Assembly: GCA_002713145.1 (NCBI GenBank)
Contig: PAVS01000005.1
Location: 62,001-126,000 of the forward strand
Length of the DNA stretch: 64,000 nt
Source of the DNA: Halobacteriovoraceae bacterium
Lineage (GTDB): Bacteria > Bdellovibrionota > Bacteriovoracia > Bacteriovoracales > Bacteriovoracaceae
Reading direction: 5' to 3'
A model generated the notes under the pieces. That model was not told the origin of the DNA and made no database searches. It saw only the letters and a list, made by a program, of their open reading frames with translations. Shown here one piece after another: positions 24,204-33,485 of this stretch. The stretch's first letter is position 1. Every line of letters starts with the position of its first letter. Position numbers and translations under genes: made by a program.

Positions 24204-24890
24204 ATGAAGCTATTAACTATTTTATTATTTTTTTCACTCTGGGCCTGTGATGCCCCCCAAAGAACTCGTTTCCAGACTAATCCTGGTGTTGGAGAAGATC
24301 TCAGCGATTCCTTCTTTAACTCTTCTGGCGAGCCAGGAAGTGGTATTTCAGATGAAGAGGACAGTGATGAAGATGATGGAACAGATGATGATGACACTGC
24401 TGCGACAACTCCTGGATTTGAAAACTGCTCGCTTGTCTATCAATATTATGGCGGATCTCAAATCGGCCACTTTGGACTATGTCAAAGTACTCTCAATGAA
24501 TCTACCTTTAAGCTAAAAATGGCCAATACAGATAAAACAGTAGGAACATGCTTTGTCCCTATTCATAGACTGGCCAATGGGAACTCATTTAAGTTGGGTA
24601 TCGCAGAATGCGTGCATAATGAATCAGGAAAAGTTTACGACATGATCCTCACTAAAGATAGGCCTGAAGAAATAAATGGAGTCATGGTTATAAAGTATGA
24701 CAAAGCTCCAACTTCCTACCCTCTTACAAGCTATATGAATTGTATGAATGCAAAAAATAATTATATTCTAGCAAATCCAAATTGCATCAATAGTGCTCAA
24801 TGCCTAATGGATGCTGAAAGACACGCGCAATATCTATGCACTCAATTTAAAAATCAATACAGTGCTTTTTACGTGCAAGTCTCTCCTTAG
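24204..24890 (+). CDS. Predicted lipoprotein with acidic linker
   Basis: A 228-residue protein with a lipobox at LWAC (Cys15). Residues about 45-70 form an Asp/Glu-rich low-complexity linker (DEEDSDEDDGTDDDDT), typical of a surface-exposed spacer. The C-terminal domain holds about seven Cys (for example SYMNCMNAKN, NPNCINSAQC, QYLCTQ), probably paired as disulfides. AGAGGA precedes the ATG. Two bases separate its end from the convergent gene. Function unknown; Asp at +2 after the lipid Cys could retain it in the inner membrane if E. coli-like rules apply. Confidence 0.75.
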   Translation: MKLLTILLFFSLWACDAPQRTRFQTNPGVGEDLSDSFFNSSGEPGSGISDEEDSDEDDGTDDDDTAATTPGFENCSLVYQYYGGSQIGHFGLCQSTLNESTFKLKMANTDKTVGTCFVPIHRLANGNSFKLGIAECVHNESGKVYDMILTKDRPEEINGVMVIKYDKAPTSYPLTSYMNCMNAKNNYILANPNCINSAQCLMDAERHAQYLCTQFKNQYSAFYVQVSP

Positions 24891-24892
24891 TC

Positions 24893-25759
24893 TTAATTTT
24901 TAAGATTTTCACTGAGGCGCTTTCCGGTAGCAAAATACTTGTATAAATTCTGATCCGTGGAAGGAAAGCCTATGATAGGTACATGTAACTCTCGACCTGA
25001 GTTGTCTTTTATTTTCATGAGTACAACAATATAAAAAAAGGATGATTTATCCTCTACAAATGACTTAATGTGAATTTTAAGGGCTTCATCATCTTCATCA
25101 ATATACTCATAGATCTCATCAGCATTATGGACAGTTCTCTCGAGAAATTTGTCATAATTTAGAAAATGCTCTAAGGGAATATCATTCTCAGATCTCAATT
25201 GTAAGACGTGAGCCAGAAAACTCGATTTCTTTAATTCTATTTCTTCGATAATTTCTTCAGAAACCTCATCACCTTGCTCTTTAGCTGCATCTCCAGATTT
25301 TTGTTCTTCATATCTAAAATCACGCCGATACTTTGCCACCAACTCTTCAGAGCCTGTGAGAGTGCGATAAAAAACAAAAGAAGGGGTTCCTTCTACGTGC
25401 GTGCATATGAGAATAAAATAAAAAGTAAATGAATCCACGTTCAGAGTCAAAATATGGGTAAAGAAAGTCTGCTCTAAATCATTTTCTAATATCCATACTT
25501 CATGAGGTTGATTAAGAGCTAGTTCAAGATAGTGCTCATTACCTAAAAGCTCATTATGCCCTTCATCTTCTGGCAGATTTAACTTTGAACGAAAAAAGCT
25601 CTCTTCCTTCTCTATTTCTTGCATATAGGGTTTATAAAAATTTAGAATACATTGTTCACTACAAAAACCTCGATCAGAGTTTTCTTCTACAAAATGAATA
25701 TCACCTAATTCAGGGATTTTTTTGCGACAATGCTCACAAAAGTAGAGGTTTTTTATCAA
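24893..25759 (-). CDS. Zinc-finger-like hypothetical protein
   Basis: About 288 residues. The N-terminus carries two Cys pairs (YFCEHCRKK and FCSEQCILNFY) with the spacing of a treble-clef or MYM/TRASH-like zinc site. The rest is acidic, mixed alpha/beta, with a Glu-rich loop near the middle and no known domain. I chose the TTG at 25759 because AAGGAG lies five bases upstream; a GTG at 25765 abuts the SD and is too close. It diverges from the 25903 gene. Confidence 0.65.
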   Translation of the reverse strand: MIKNLYFCEHCRKKIPELGDIHFVEENSDRGFCSEQCILNFYKPYMQEIEKEESFFRSKLNLPEDEGHNELLGNEHYLELALNQPHEVWILENDLEQTFFTHILTLNVDSFTFYFILICTHVEGTPSFVFYRTLTGSEELVAKYRRDFRYEEQKSGDAAKEQGDEVSEEIIEEIELKKSSFLAHVLQLRSENDIPLEHFLNYDKFLERTVHNADEIYEYIDEDDEALKIHIKSFVEDKSSFFYIVVLMKIKDNSGRELHVPIIGFPSTDQNLYKYFATGKRLSENLKN

Positions 25760-25902
25760 GTGCACTCCTTATTTCCTATAGTTATTATACCATCCCTGCT
25801 ATTTGCTCTCTTAAAGTTAGGAAAGAAAGTCCTTCTCGCGCAAAATCTTCCAACACGTTAAAATTATAGAGATGATGAACCTTGAGTTTGGAGACCCACA
25901 AA

Positions 25903-26205
25903 ATGCAAAAATCTAATGTTAAGTCTGATTATGATCATTATCTGCGCCTGGCCCATGCAGGACACTACCCTCTCTTTTTTAATGATTGGTTGCATTCATC
26001 TATGCAGCAAAAATCTAATCTTTCTCATCAAAGAGCATCTCATAATGTGAAGCATGTCTTCAATCAACTCGCTAGACACAAAACTCTCGAGAAAAAGAAA
26101 ACGGCCCTTATCGGGATGGATAGAATTTCACGGGAAGAGTTTATTCGTTCATTTTTTAAAATAATAGAACATGAAATACTCAAAGGTAATAAATCACTGC
26201 AATGA
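25903..26205 (+). CDS. Small hypothetical protein
   Basis: A 100-residue soluble basic protein (MQKSNVKSDYDHYL...) with His and Lys/Arg-rich helices and no domain I recognise. The ATG at 25903 has GGAG nine bases upstream; a TTG seven codons earlier precedes this site and is rejected. Its TGA stop overlaps the next ATG as ATGA, indicating translational coupling with the small exported protein that follows. Confidence 0.6.
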   Translation: MQKSNVKSDYDHYLRLAHAGHYPLFFNDWLHSSMQQKSNLSHQRASHNVKHVFNQLARHKTLEKKKTALIGMDRISREEFIRSFFKIIEHEILKGNKSLQ

Positions 26206-26492
26206 AAATATTGAAGCTTCTTCTTATTCTCCTGCCTTTCACGGCTCAAGCTGAGTATAGAGTATATCAATACATGATTACTAATTTAGTCTTAAATTCT
26301 CAAGAGGAACCAAAGTCACATATTGTGGAATCAACTTTAAATCCGAGTATGTACCATGCCTATCATGGTGGGACTTCACTCATTGAAATCTCACTATTGC
26401 GAACATGGAGGTGCGTTGGAAATACTGCTAAAAAGTCCATCTGTCCTTCCCCCTATGCCAAGTTAACACAAGGAGATCTTAGTGAAATCTAG
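26202..26492 (+). CDS. Small exported hypothetical protein
   Basis: A 96-residue protein with a clear signal peptide (MKILKLLLILLPFTAQA, cleavage after Ala17). The mature part of about 79 residues has two Cys (RTWRCVGN and KSICPSP) that could form a disulfide. No known domain. It is coupled upstream by an ATGA overlap and downstream by an 11-base overlap with the coiled-coil gene, so the three genes form one tight operon. Confidence 0.68.
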   Translation: MKILKLLLILLPFTAQAEYRVYQYMITNLVLNSQEEPKSHIVESTLNPSMYHAYHGGTSLIEISLLRTWRCVGNTAKKSICPSPYAKLTQGDLSEI

Positions 26493-27642
26493 TGAGATCC
26501 GTGGTGCTAAAATAAATGCAAAACAAGAGCTGAAAAATCTTCACGACCATTATAAAAATGAAAAAGAAGATTTGGCCCTTAAGCAAAAAGCGACTCTTCA
26601 AAAACAAAGAGAAGCTCATTCTGCTCAACTTCAGAATGTTAAAAGTCAGCATCAACAGAAACTCATTGAAGAAAATCGCAGGCAAGAAGAAAAATTGCTC
26701 AAGATGCAAGATTCACTCGATAAAGTGCAGAATCAAACTCAAAAAGAATTAGAAAATATTAAAGATGTTTACGCTGAGAAAAAAGAGGCCCAACACAAAC
26801 TCTTTGAAACTGATTACAACTTAAAACAACAAAAAAACCAGATGCTCCTTGAAGATCTCACTGACCAAGCTCAAAACGAAATAGAAAAAATAACTCGTCG
26901 AACGAAATTACAAGAACAAGATTTAAAGCAATCCCATCATCGCGATCACAAGTTTATGAAAAGCAGTCATTTAACCAAAATTCAAATGACGAAAGATAAG
27001 TATGCCCAAGAAAAAATGGCCGCTGATGGTAAGTTCGCAAAAAGCCTAATGAATCAGAAAAAAGAGCATACTCAAGAATTAAGTAAAAACGAGCGAAAAC
27101 ATCAAACCCGCTTGCTGACCCGTAAAGAACATTATGACCAACAAGCTCAAAAAGTTCAGCAATATGGAATAGCAAGAAATACTGAGATGAAAAATAAGTA
27201 CGAGACCCGCTTTAATGAGCAATTCTCCAAAGAACAATCAAAGCTACAACACCTTCAAAAAAATAAAGAGAAAATTCTCAATCACCTCAAAGCAAATCTG
27301 ACTCAAGTTCTCAAGCTGGCCATAGAAAAAGACAAAGATCCTTTTTATAACCGAGTGGCCTTAGACCCAAAGATCAAGAATATAGAAAATGGTTATGAAA
27401 TAAAACTTAACTTACCTGATTATGATGCAGATAAGGTTGAACTTACGGCCGATGGCAGGCAATTAAAGTTCAGCATGAACAGAGAATTTAAACAGAAGAC
27501 AAATAATGAAGAGGGAACCCATTCCATCAACAAATATGAAACTCTTGTCTCAAAACTGAATGTTGACCAGATCATTGACCCTAAAACGATTACTAAATCT
27601 TACAAAGATGGTGTGATGACTTTCAGTATTAAATTTGCTTAA
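26482..27642 (+). CDS. Long coiled coil fused to C-terminal alpha-crystallin (Hsp20) domain
   Basis: A 386-residue cytoplasmic protein. Residues about 10-290 are almost wholly Lys/Glu/Gln-rich coiled coil. Residues about 305-386 match an alpha-crystallin domain: YEIKLNLPDYDADKVELTADG, a middle loop, and the strand KSYKDGVMTFSIKFA corresponding to the family's GVLxxxxPK end. Ordinary Hsp20 proteins are about 150 residues with a short N-terminus, so the coil is an unusual replacement. The start is a GTG with AGGAG six bases upstream. It likely forms filaments or scaffolds carrying chaperone domains; this is inference. The end shares TTAA with the acylphosphatase gene. Confidence 0.75.
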   Translation: MKSSEIRGAKINAKQELKNLHDHYKNEKEDLALKQKATLQKQREAHSAQLQNVKSQHQQKLIEENRRQEEKLLKMQDSLDKVQNQTQKELENIKDVYAEKKEAQHKLFETDYNLKQQKNQMLLEDLTDQAQNEIEKITRRTKLQEQDLKQSHHRDHKFMKSSHLTKIQMTKDKYAQEKMAADGKFAKSLMNQKKEHTQELSKNERKHQTRLLTRKEHYDQQAQKVQQYGIARNTEMKNKYETRFNEQFSKEQSKLQHLQKNKEKILNHLKANLTQVLKLAIEKDKDPFYNRVALDPKIKNIENGYEIKLNLPDYDADKVELTADGRQLKFSMNREFKQKTNNEEGTHSINKYETLVSKLNVDQIIDPKTITKSYKDGVMTFSIKFA

Positions 27643-27920
27643 TACTTAATATCAAAAGATGAGTAAGGTGATTCTGTAACTTCGTGTATGCTTTCTTCTA
27701 TTTCTCGGACTACAGAACGAGAGCTGCCCTCAAGTGCTGAGCGACGCAAATCTTTAAGTGCTTCAATATCACCATAGGCCAGAATTTCAACGGTTCCATT
27801 TGGAAGATTCGTGACATAACCGGTGACCATTATCTGATTACGTTCAATATGCTCAATAATGCTGTACCTATAACCTACACCTTGAACACTTCCATGAATA
27901 TATAATTTCATCTCTAACAT
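27639..27920 (-). CDS. Acylphosphatase
   Basis: A 93-residue protein with the acylphosphatase signature IHGSVQGVGYR (catalytic Arg) and the second motif GYVTNLPNGTVEI with the catalytic Asn. It hydrolyses acyl-phosphates such as acetyl phosphate or 1,3-bisphosphoglycerate. The length is that of the family. An in-frame ATG three codons later (27911) is an equally possible start. The gene stands alone between two forward genes. Confidence 0.92.
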   Translation of the reverse strand: MLEMKLYIHGSVQGVGYRYSIIEHIERNQIMVTGYVTNLPNGTVEILAYGDIEALKDLRRSALEGSSRSVVREIEESIHEVTESPYSSFDIKY

Positions 27921-27966
27921 AATCTATAACCTTGGTCATTTTAAACGTTTAGGGTAGAATTCTAGC

Positions 27967-29034
27967 ATGGAAAGACCCTATTTATCGAATTTTTCTGCTA
28001 TTATAGCTGACAAAAAGCTCTCTATCAGGGCCTATATTACAGAGTTGGTGCAGCAATTTGAGTCAACAACCACTGATCAGATCGCGACGCCTATTCAAAG
28101 CATTGGTTTATTTAGTAAGAAATACTTCATTGTTAAGTTCAAGTTTTTGAATTCACACTCAGACGTATTATTCGAAAAAGAGTTCCAAACTTCTAATTAT
28201 GGTAAGTTGGACATAAGTGTTCCAAAATTCTACAACGGGCAGCTTATCTATAGTCTTAAAATATATGAAACAAGCTACTACCCGGGTGTTGAAGTGTATT
28301 TAGGAAGTTTTCTGCCCATCATTATTCAAAACCCTAAAAAAATTGTTATCTCGGATTTTGACAAAACATTAGTGGACACCAAATACTCCACACCTAAAGA
28401 GATGTACTATTCTTTGAATAAACCTCTCACCTTCTTTCCTACTCTCAATCCAAGTGTGGATTTACTGAAAGAATATATTGAAAAAAAATTTCAACCCTTT
28501 ATTTTATCAGCTTCACCCCATTTTTATGAGAAATCTATTCGTGACTGGCTTTATCAAAATAAAATATTTGCCAGTGATATTTATTTAAAAGATTACCGGG
28601 ATTTTGTTTCCTTTTTTGAAGGAACCATGACCACTAAAGATATTAAAAAGCAAGGTTATTATAAACTCAGTCAATTGGTAGATATCATCCTTATGACAGG
28701 TATACCTGAAGAACTCGTTTTGTTGGGAGATGGCTTTGAGTCAGATATTTTTATCTACCTTATTTTACGAGAATTAATCGTTGAACATACAGATCCATGG
28801 AAACTGTGGAAATCAATTAAAAACCATTCTGTATTTACTCTAAATTCAAAACAAGATTCATATTTTTTAACAAAATTTTATAGAGTCAGTGAGCTTAGTA
28901 AACAGTCACAAGTTAAAGAGATGAAAATTTATATAAGGGCTACAGAGGACAATAAAGAAGAGTTACAAAAAATGAAATTTGAACACCCTCACCTCATTGA
29001 TGATATTAAACATATTCAGTTCTATACTGCTTAA
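27967..29034 (+). CDS. Lipin/APP1-like phosphatidate phosphatase (DUF2183)
   Basis: A 355-residue protein of the HAD-like lipin/APP1 family. The nucleophile motif DFDKTLVDT is at 130-138 (Asp130 and Asp132). It is followed by FILSASPHFY (Ser motif), YLKDYR, and LLGDGFESDIFIYL with the metal-binding acids. The N-terminal 120 residues look like a beta-rich substrate-binding domain. Yeast APP1 dephosphorylates phosphatidate to diacylglycerol; bacterial homologues are less studied. No signal peptide is present, so it probably acts at the cytoplasmic membrane face. The stop abuts the end of the next, convergent gene. Confidence 0.85.
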   Translation: MERPYLSNFSAIIADKKLSIRAYITELVQQFESTTTDQIATPIQSIGLFSKKYFIVKFKFLNSHSDVLFEKEFQTSNYGKLDISVPKFYNGQLIYSLKIYETSYYPGVEVYLGSFLPIIIQNPKKIVISDFDKTLVDTKYSTPKEMYYSLNKPLTFFPTLNPSVDLLKEYIEKKFQPFILSASPHFYEKSIRDWLYQNKIFASDIYLKDYRDFVSFFEGTMTTKDIKKQGYYKLSQLVDIILMTGIPEELVLLGDGFESDIFIYLILRELIVEHTDPWKLWKSIKNHSVFTLNSKQDSYFLTKFYRVSELSKQSQVKEMKIYIRATEDNKEELQKMKFEHPHLIDDIKHIQFYTA

Positions 29035-29250
29035 TTAGGCCATTAAATATTCTGGGGCAAACAAGACAAAATACCCAATCGCCATATAAAAACCAAATTT
29101 ATGGAAATTTGCCTGTACCGGTGTGGGAAGTGCTTTCGTCAGAGGAAGTTTAGCAAAATCAAAGCGAATAACTTCTAAATAGATCCTAAAAACCGACAAA
29201 CAAAGGCAAGTAAAAATAAATGTCTGCTCATTGATTAAAGATTCGTTCAA
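29035..29250 (-). CDS. Small membrane hypothetical protein
   Basis: A 71-residue protein with a hydrophobic segment at about 11-27 and another at about 52-68. A basic, Pro-containing loop lies between them. I recognise no family. The start is a TTG, well supported by AGGAG five bases upstream. It ends exactly where the convergent APP1-like gene ends, with no spacer. Confidence 0.62.
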   Translation of the reverse strand: MNESLINEQTFIFTCLCLSVFRIYLEVIRFDFAKLPLTKALPTPVQANFHKFGFYMAIGYFVLFAPEYLMA

Positions 29251-29279
29251 TTTTTCTCCTAAGTTCGATATGATTAACC

Positions 29280-30890
29280 ATGCCCGAAAATAACGGACAC
29301 CATATTCATTTATTCGGCAATCCTGCTGAAAACTTTCGCGCTTTAGGACAAAGGGACAAAAATTCTTTTACTCAAGTATATGATCATATTTCTATGCTAT
29401 GCATGCGCAATAATATGTTGGCCAAGCTGGTTAAAAAAACGACGGAATTTGCCAGTCGGTTCTCAAAAAACAATCCAAGTTATATTCAAGATCAACTTGC
29501 GGCTTATGCTGAAGGCCTCGGTAGACCGGTAGAAGATGTTCTCTTTGCTCACCTCCTGCCTGAAATGGTGGCTTCATTTAATAAATGGGCACCTAATCTC
29601 GTCTCTCTCATTCCTGGTTGCTCATCAGTGTTTTATTGGGACGCGATGGCCCGTGGTGTGATCCATGCTAGGCTTCTCGATTATGCCCTGAGCGGACCTT
29701 TTGAGAATTTTGAACGTAGTGTTCTCTATGATTTTAAAAATTACTACAAAGTTTTTGCTTACACTTCAGCAGGTTTTTCACTTCCCGGTTTATCCGCTAT
29801 GAATGAAAAAGGTTTGAGTGTCGCTCTTCACTATAAGCATAGCGATTATTTTAACCAAGATGGTGAATCTATTTTTGCTATAACAAGTCAGCTTTTATTT
29901 GAGTGTCAAAATATATCTGAAGCTTATAAATTTCTTCGCAAAAAAGAGTCGATAAGTTTTTGGGGCCTTTATCTTGCTGATGCCGAAGGTGAAGTTTTAT
30001 CCTTTGATATCTGTGGGAGTGAGTATTCACAGGAGCGCTTTGATTTAAAAGATCATCATTACTTATATTTTAACAACCGCTCACTGCTCAAAAAGTCTCA
30101 CCAAGAAGAACTGCAGCCCTATGGCAATAAAGATCAGTGTTCTATGCGCTACCGCTCTTTTAAGCAAAGCTTTGAGTTAGGCAGCCTAAATATGGCCAAA
30201 GACAAAACACTGGAAATAGTGAAACAAATCGGAAGGCCTGTCAAAAATAGAGCAAGCGATGCTAAAAACTGGAATCTCCCAGCCACCACCCCTAGCACCA
30301 TTCAATTTTATTCTTTTCATACCAAAGAGTTTAAAAGCGTTTTTGTTAAAGGCAATGCCCCCAAAATGTTTAATGATCACCACCTGTATTATAAAGATAT
30401 ATTTTCAAAGCTAACGATTGAAACAACCCAGCAAGAAACAGAAGCTTCTAAATATCAACAAGCCTATACGCGGCTGGCCCACTTTCAAAGTCATTTAGAT
30501 AAAAACGAAATTCCCGAAGCCTATCATGAAATTCAAATGGCCATTCAATTTTTTAAAGGTTTTGCTGAAGAGTATATAAGTCAATTCTATTTTTATGTTA
30601 TCCAATATATTTTTGAGAGTGATGAAAGAGATTTAAGCTATCTCTATGAAGATTTTAGAGAACTTGAAGATAAACTGCCGGCCTATCTTGAAGACCAAAG
30701 AAAGTTATTTCTTTTAAGATTGGGAATTCTGCTAGGTCATGAAGTCACTGATCACTCGCAATATATCCAAAATAAAAAACTCAAAGAGCTCTATCTCCAG
30801 GAAAAGAAATTCAATTCCCTGACCATTAAAGGACTGAGATACCTCACTTTTCCACGCATTGAAATTCTCGATATTATTTATGCTTATTGA
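29280..30890 (+). CDS. C45-type Ntn hydrolase / acyltransferase-like protein
   Basis: A 536-residue protein. About residues 75-330 resemble the penicillin acyltransferase/peptidase C45 family. The candidate autocatalytic nucleophile is Cys114 in IPGCSSVFYW, followed by RLLDYALSG, FSLPGLSAMNEKGLSVALHY and the SQLLFECQNISEAY segment. Such enzymes self-cleave to expose the N-terminal Cys and hydrolyse or transfer amide bonds. The C-terminal 200 residues are helical and unusual for the family. No signal peptide is seen. The ribosome binding site is poor. It overlaps the convergent outer-membrane gene by seven bases. Confidence 0.72.
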   Translation: MPENNGHHIHLFGNPAENFRALGQRDKNSFTQVYDHISMLCMRNNMLAKLVKKTTEFASRFSKNNPSYIQDQLAAYAEGLGRPVEDVLFAHLLPEMVASFNKWAPNLVSLIPGCSSVFYWDAMARGVIHARLLDYALSGPFENFERSVLYDFKNYYKVFAYTSAGFSLPGLSAMNEKGLSVALHYKHSDYFNQDGESIFAITSQLLFECQNISEAYKFLRKKESISFWGLYLADAEGEVLSFDICGSEYSQERFDLKDHHYLYFNNRSLLKKSHQEELQPYGNKDQCSMRYRSFKQSFELGSLNMAKDKTLEIVKQIGRPVKNRASDAKNWNLPATTPSTIQFYSFHTKEFKSVFVKGNAPKMFNDHHLYYKDIFSKLTIETTQQETEASKYQQAYTRLAHFQSHLDKNEIPEAYHEIQMAIQFFKGFAEEYISQFYFYVIQYIFESDERDLSYLYEDFRELEDKLPAYLEDQRKLFLLRLGILLGHEVTDHSQYIQNKKLKELYLQEKKFNSLTIKGLRYLTFPRIEILDIIYAY

Positions 30891-31765
30891 TAAAAAAAGC
30901 TAAGGGCCGCTACAGCTCTAGGGCCCATGAAAGTGAAATCTACTTTATAGTCTGAATCATTACTAATTTTTGAAAAATCAAAACCTGAAAGTTTTAAATA
31001 TTGATAGCCAAAATCTAGATGGAGGTACACTTCTTTGATTTTAAGAATGGCTTCGATACCACCTTGAGCTCCATAGCCGAGGCCATTGAGGGTATAAAGA
31101 TCAGAGTTTTTAAGCTCACTAAAAGGGCTAAGCGAAATTCCACCATAGGCCATAATATCAAAACTTCCCATAGGGTCGATATGATGAAAATAATTTGCAC
31201 TGATAGTTAAAAAATTAAAAGTTGTGTCGTTTTCAGTGGCGCTGTAATAATCAAGGCCAGATTTTAGGCCCGCTTCCACGCCGTCCTCTCTATAGCGATA
31301 ATCTCTGATCCCAAAACCAAAAAAAGTGAGATCAGAACTATCTTCCACCTCCAACTCATCCCCGTCATCTGTTTGTGCGGATCCACTGGCCAGAAAACTT
31401 CCCCCATAGAGGGCCACTCTTTTAGGTCTTTTATCCGAGCGTTTTGCTAACTCTTTCATTCTTTTTGAAGCACTTTGCAAAGCTTCTAATTTTGTCGAGG
31501 TTTGAATATCTTGGATCTCAATATAGGCCACTTTTTGGTTGATGATAATGGGCAAGAGTCTTCCATTATTTCTGGGGACTTCACCCACCCTCACCTGTTT
31601 ACCTTTTTTGATATAACCAATTTCGGAACTCATCTCAATATCAGAATAAATAATCGCTTGATCAACCACAACTGTGGCCCACACAGCAGCATAAGCCCGA
31701 GTGAGTCCAAAGAGACAAAAAATAATGGCTACCAGCCTGAAATTAAAAAGTATTAAATTAACCAT
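30884..31765 (-). CDS. Outer-membrane beta-barrel candidate with SH3-like N-terminal domain
   Basis: A 293-residue exported protein with a signal peptide ending about residue 26 (RAYAA). Residues about 27-90 resemble a bacterial SH3 domain: VVVDQAIIYSDIEMSSEIGYIKK-like spacing, then GKQVRVGEV and VAYIEIQDI. From about 115 the sequence alternates short beta strands with Gly/aromatic residues, and ends in Phe-Phe-Tyr-Gln, close to the aromatic C-terminal signal recognised by the BAM complex. No enzyme motif. The divergent neighbour at 31938 is a lipoprotein. Confidence 0.72.
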   Translation of the reverse strand: MVNLILFNFRLVAIIFCLFGLTRAYAAVWATVVVDQAIIYSDIEMSSEIGYIKKGKQVRVGEVPRNNGRLLPIIINQKVAYIEIQDIQTSTKLEALQSASKRMKELAKRSDKRPKRVALYGGSFLASGSAQTDDGDELEVEDSSDLTFFGFGIRDYRYREDGVEAGLKSGLDYYSATENDTTFNFLTISANYFHHIDPMGSFDIMAYGGISLSPFSELKNSDLYTLNGLGYGAQGGIEAILKIKEVYLHLDFGYQYLKLSGFDFSKISNDSDYKVDFTFMGPRAVAALSFFYQ

Positions 31766-31863
31766 CTTCTTAAATTGTACTCATTTTTACGAAAAAAAGT
31801 ACCGTAAATTCAGTAATTTACCACTGATCTGAGATAAATCCTCAAAATCTGGTTGGGCCAAAG

Positions 31864-31872
31864 TGATATAAT
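31864..31872 (+). promoter_or_regulatory. Extended -10 promoter for the lipoprotein gene
   Basis: TGATATAAT is a perfect -10 hexamer with an extended TG. There is no convincing -35 at 16-18 bases upstream. It would start transcription about 60 bases before the ATG at 31938. Confidence 0.45.
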
Positions 31873-31937
31873 TTAAAATATGATTAAATAACGCCATTTA
31901 TAAGCCGATAAAGGGATGAGGATATTAAGGGATGCTT

Positions 31938-33446
31938 ATGAAAAAACGGGTTAGTTATTCACTATTATTGTTGATTACACTGATGGCTCTTTCTTGTACG
32001 GAAGAAATTTCGGAAGAAATTCAAAACAGCTCATCAAGTTCTAGCAGTAGTGATTCTGATGTAGACTTTACAACCAAATCAATTCGTCTCGTGCATAAGA
32101 TGGATGATGAATTATCTTATGTCATGCATAAAGCCGGCGACTATGAGTCTGATTGTGAATTACAAGCGCCAAGTGCTGGCTTTGATGCTGATGATTATGA
32201 TTATACTGACAAAAATTATGCAATCGACTGTGTACTAGATGTAGAAGAGCTTGATTTAGTTACAAATGGTTTGGAATTAGAATTTCAAGTTGATGACTAT
32301 CTATGTGAGTACGTAGAGTATAAACCTTATAGTGCACTACGATTCCAACCAGGTAAGACGACGAGGATAGTTTATGAAGTTGAATGTGATGCAGCCTGTG
32401 AGGAGAACTCATCAATTAAATCACTTTGTGGTAATACTTACGATGAATTTTATGGCGCCATCGGGACAGTAGATATGACACCAGATGGTACAGAGGTTGG
32501 TAATCAAATCCCAGATTTAGGAAAAATGTGTTTTTACGATTATGAATCTAGACTTGGAACTGATTCAGATGATTTTAGCTATCCCAATTGTGATGAAGGT
32601 TTTGTAAGAACTTACAAAGTACAATACCTAGAAAGCGGAGACCCTGCAAGCTGTGTGGCCGTAGTCGCTAATTCAGAATATGATGAAAGTGATTGTGGTG
32701 GAAACCGGTATGCATGTCTAGACGGTGCTATCAAAGAATCAGACCTTAATTACTTAGAAGGTGAAAAAAGCGTTACTTCAGTTAACACTGGTCTTGATGA
32801 TATAACAATAGAAGTCAGTTATGACGAATATTTTGAGGATGAAAACTATTTTGGTTCAAGCAAGCTTGCAAATTATTCTCGAATATGTGCAAATACCGAT
32901 GATATAAAGACAAATGATTCTGTCATTTCTTCAACTATAACCCTACTTGGCTGGCAATCTGAAGATATTAGAAAATATGACGAAGATTTGTACGGTAATA
33001 CAAATAGCGATTATGGTTGGTATAACGATGCTATTGTTGAAGATAGCCCAGGTGGAGATTTTGATGGGTGGGTTGAAGCAACAGATTGGGCAGATAATTT
33101 ATTTAGAGGAGCTGTTCCAACACAACCTTATTATAGTTTTGGATGTTACGACAAAGCTTTCGACATAAAAGCTCAAATAAGACTTTTTATTCGCGACTGG
33201 GATAGAAAGTTTACGGATACAAATATTACCATGAATGCAAACTCTGATGTATATCTTGAAGAAGATGCCCTCATGGACACCAGAGATGAAGAACAGCCTG
33301 GTGGTGGTGGACTTGACACTTATTGGAATGATCAAGATGATCTCGACGATTTTTTTGAGGATAATAATGTTTGGGACCAAAATGAATGTGTTGAATCCTC
33401 AGTGCCGTGGTCTGATAATAACTTTCCGGGTAGAAGTCAGTTTTAA
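31938..33446 (+). CDS. Large Asp/Tyr-rich predicted lipoprotein
   Basis: A 502-residue protein with a lipoprotein signal: MALSC places the lipidated Cys at 20. A serine run (eight Ser at about 30-38) forms a spacer. The body is rich in Asp, Tyr and Cys (roughly fourteen Cys after the lipid site), suggesting a disulfide-stabilised surface domain; no family recognised. I chose the ATG at 31938 because AAGG lies seven bases upstream, with an ATG two codons earlier too close to it. A strong terminator follows at 33454-33483. Confidence 0.75.
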   Translation: MKKRVSYSLLLLITLMALSCTEEISEEIQNSSSSSSSSDSDVDFTTKSIRLVHKMDDELSYVMHKAGDYESDCELQAPSAGFDADDYDYTDKNYAIDCVLDVEELDLVTNGLELEFQVDDYLCEYVEYKPYSALRFQPGKTTRIVYEVECDAACEENSSIKSLCGNTYDEFYGAIGTVDMTPDGTEVGNQIPDLGKMCFYDYESRLGTDSDDFSYPNCDEGFVRTYKVQYLESGDPASCVAVVANSEYDESDCGGNRYACLDGAIKESDLNYLEGEKSVTSVNTGLDDITIEVSYDEYFEDENYFGSSKLANYSRICANTDDIKTNDSVISSTITLLGWQSEDIRKYDEDLYGNTNSDYGWYNDAIVEDSPGGDFDGWVEATDWADNLFRGAVPTQPYYSFGCYDKAFDIKAQIRLFIRDWDRKFTDTNITMNANSDVYLEEDALMDTRDEEQPGGGGLDTYWNDQDDLDDFFEDNNVWDQNECVESSVPWSDNNFPGRSQF

Positions 33447-33453
33447 TTAATAG

Positions 33454-33483
33454 AAAAAAAGCCGCGAAATACGCGGCTTTTTT
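33454..33483. terminator. Bidirectional intrinsic terminator
   Basis: GCCGCG (33461-33466) and CGCGGC (33472-33477) form a perfect 6-base GC stem with an AAATA loop. It is flanked by a run of seven A before and six T after, so it works on both strands, for the lipoprotein gene and the peptide transporter gene that converge here. It is the only clear terminator between convergent genes in this window. Confidence 0.92.
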
Positions 33484-33485
33484 GA

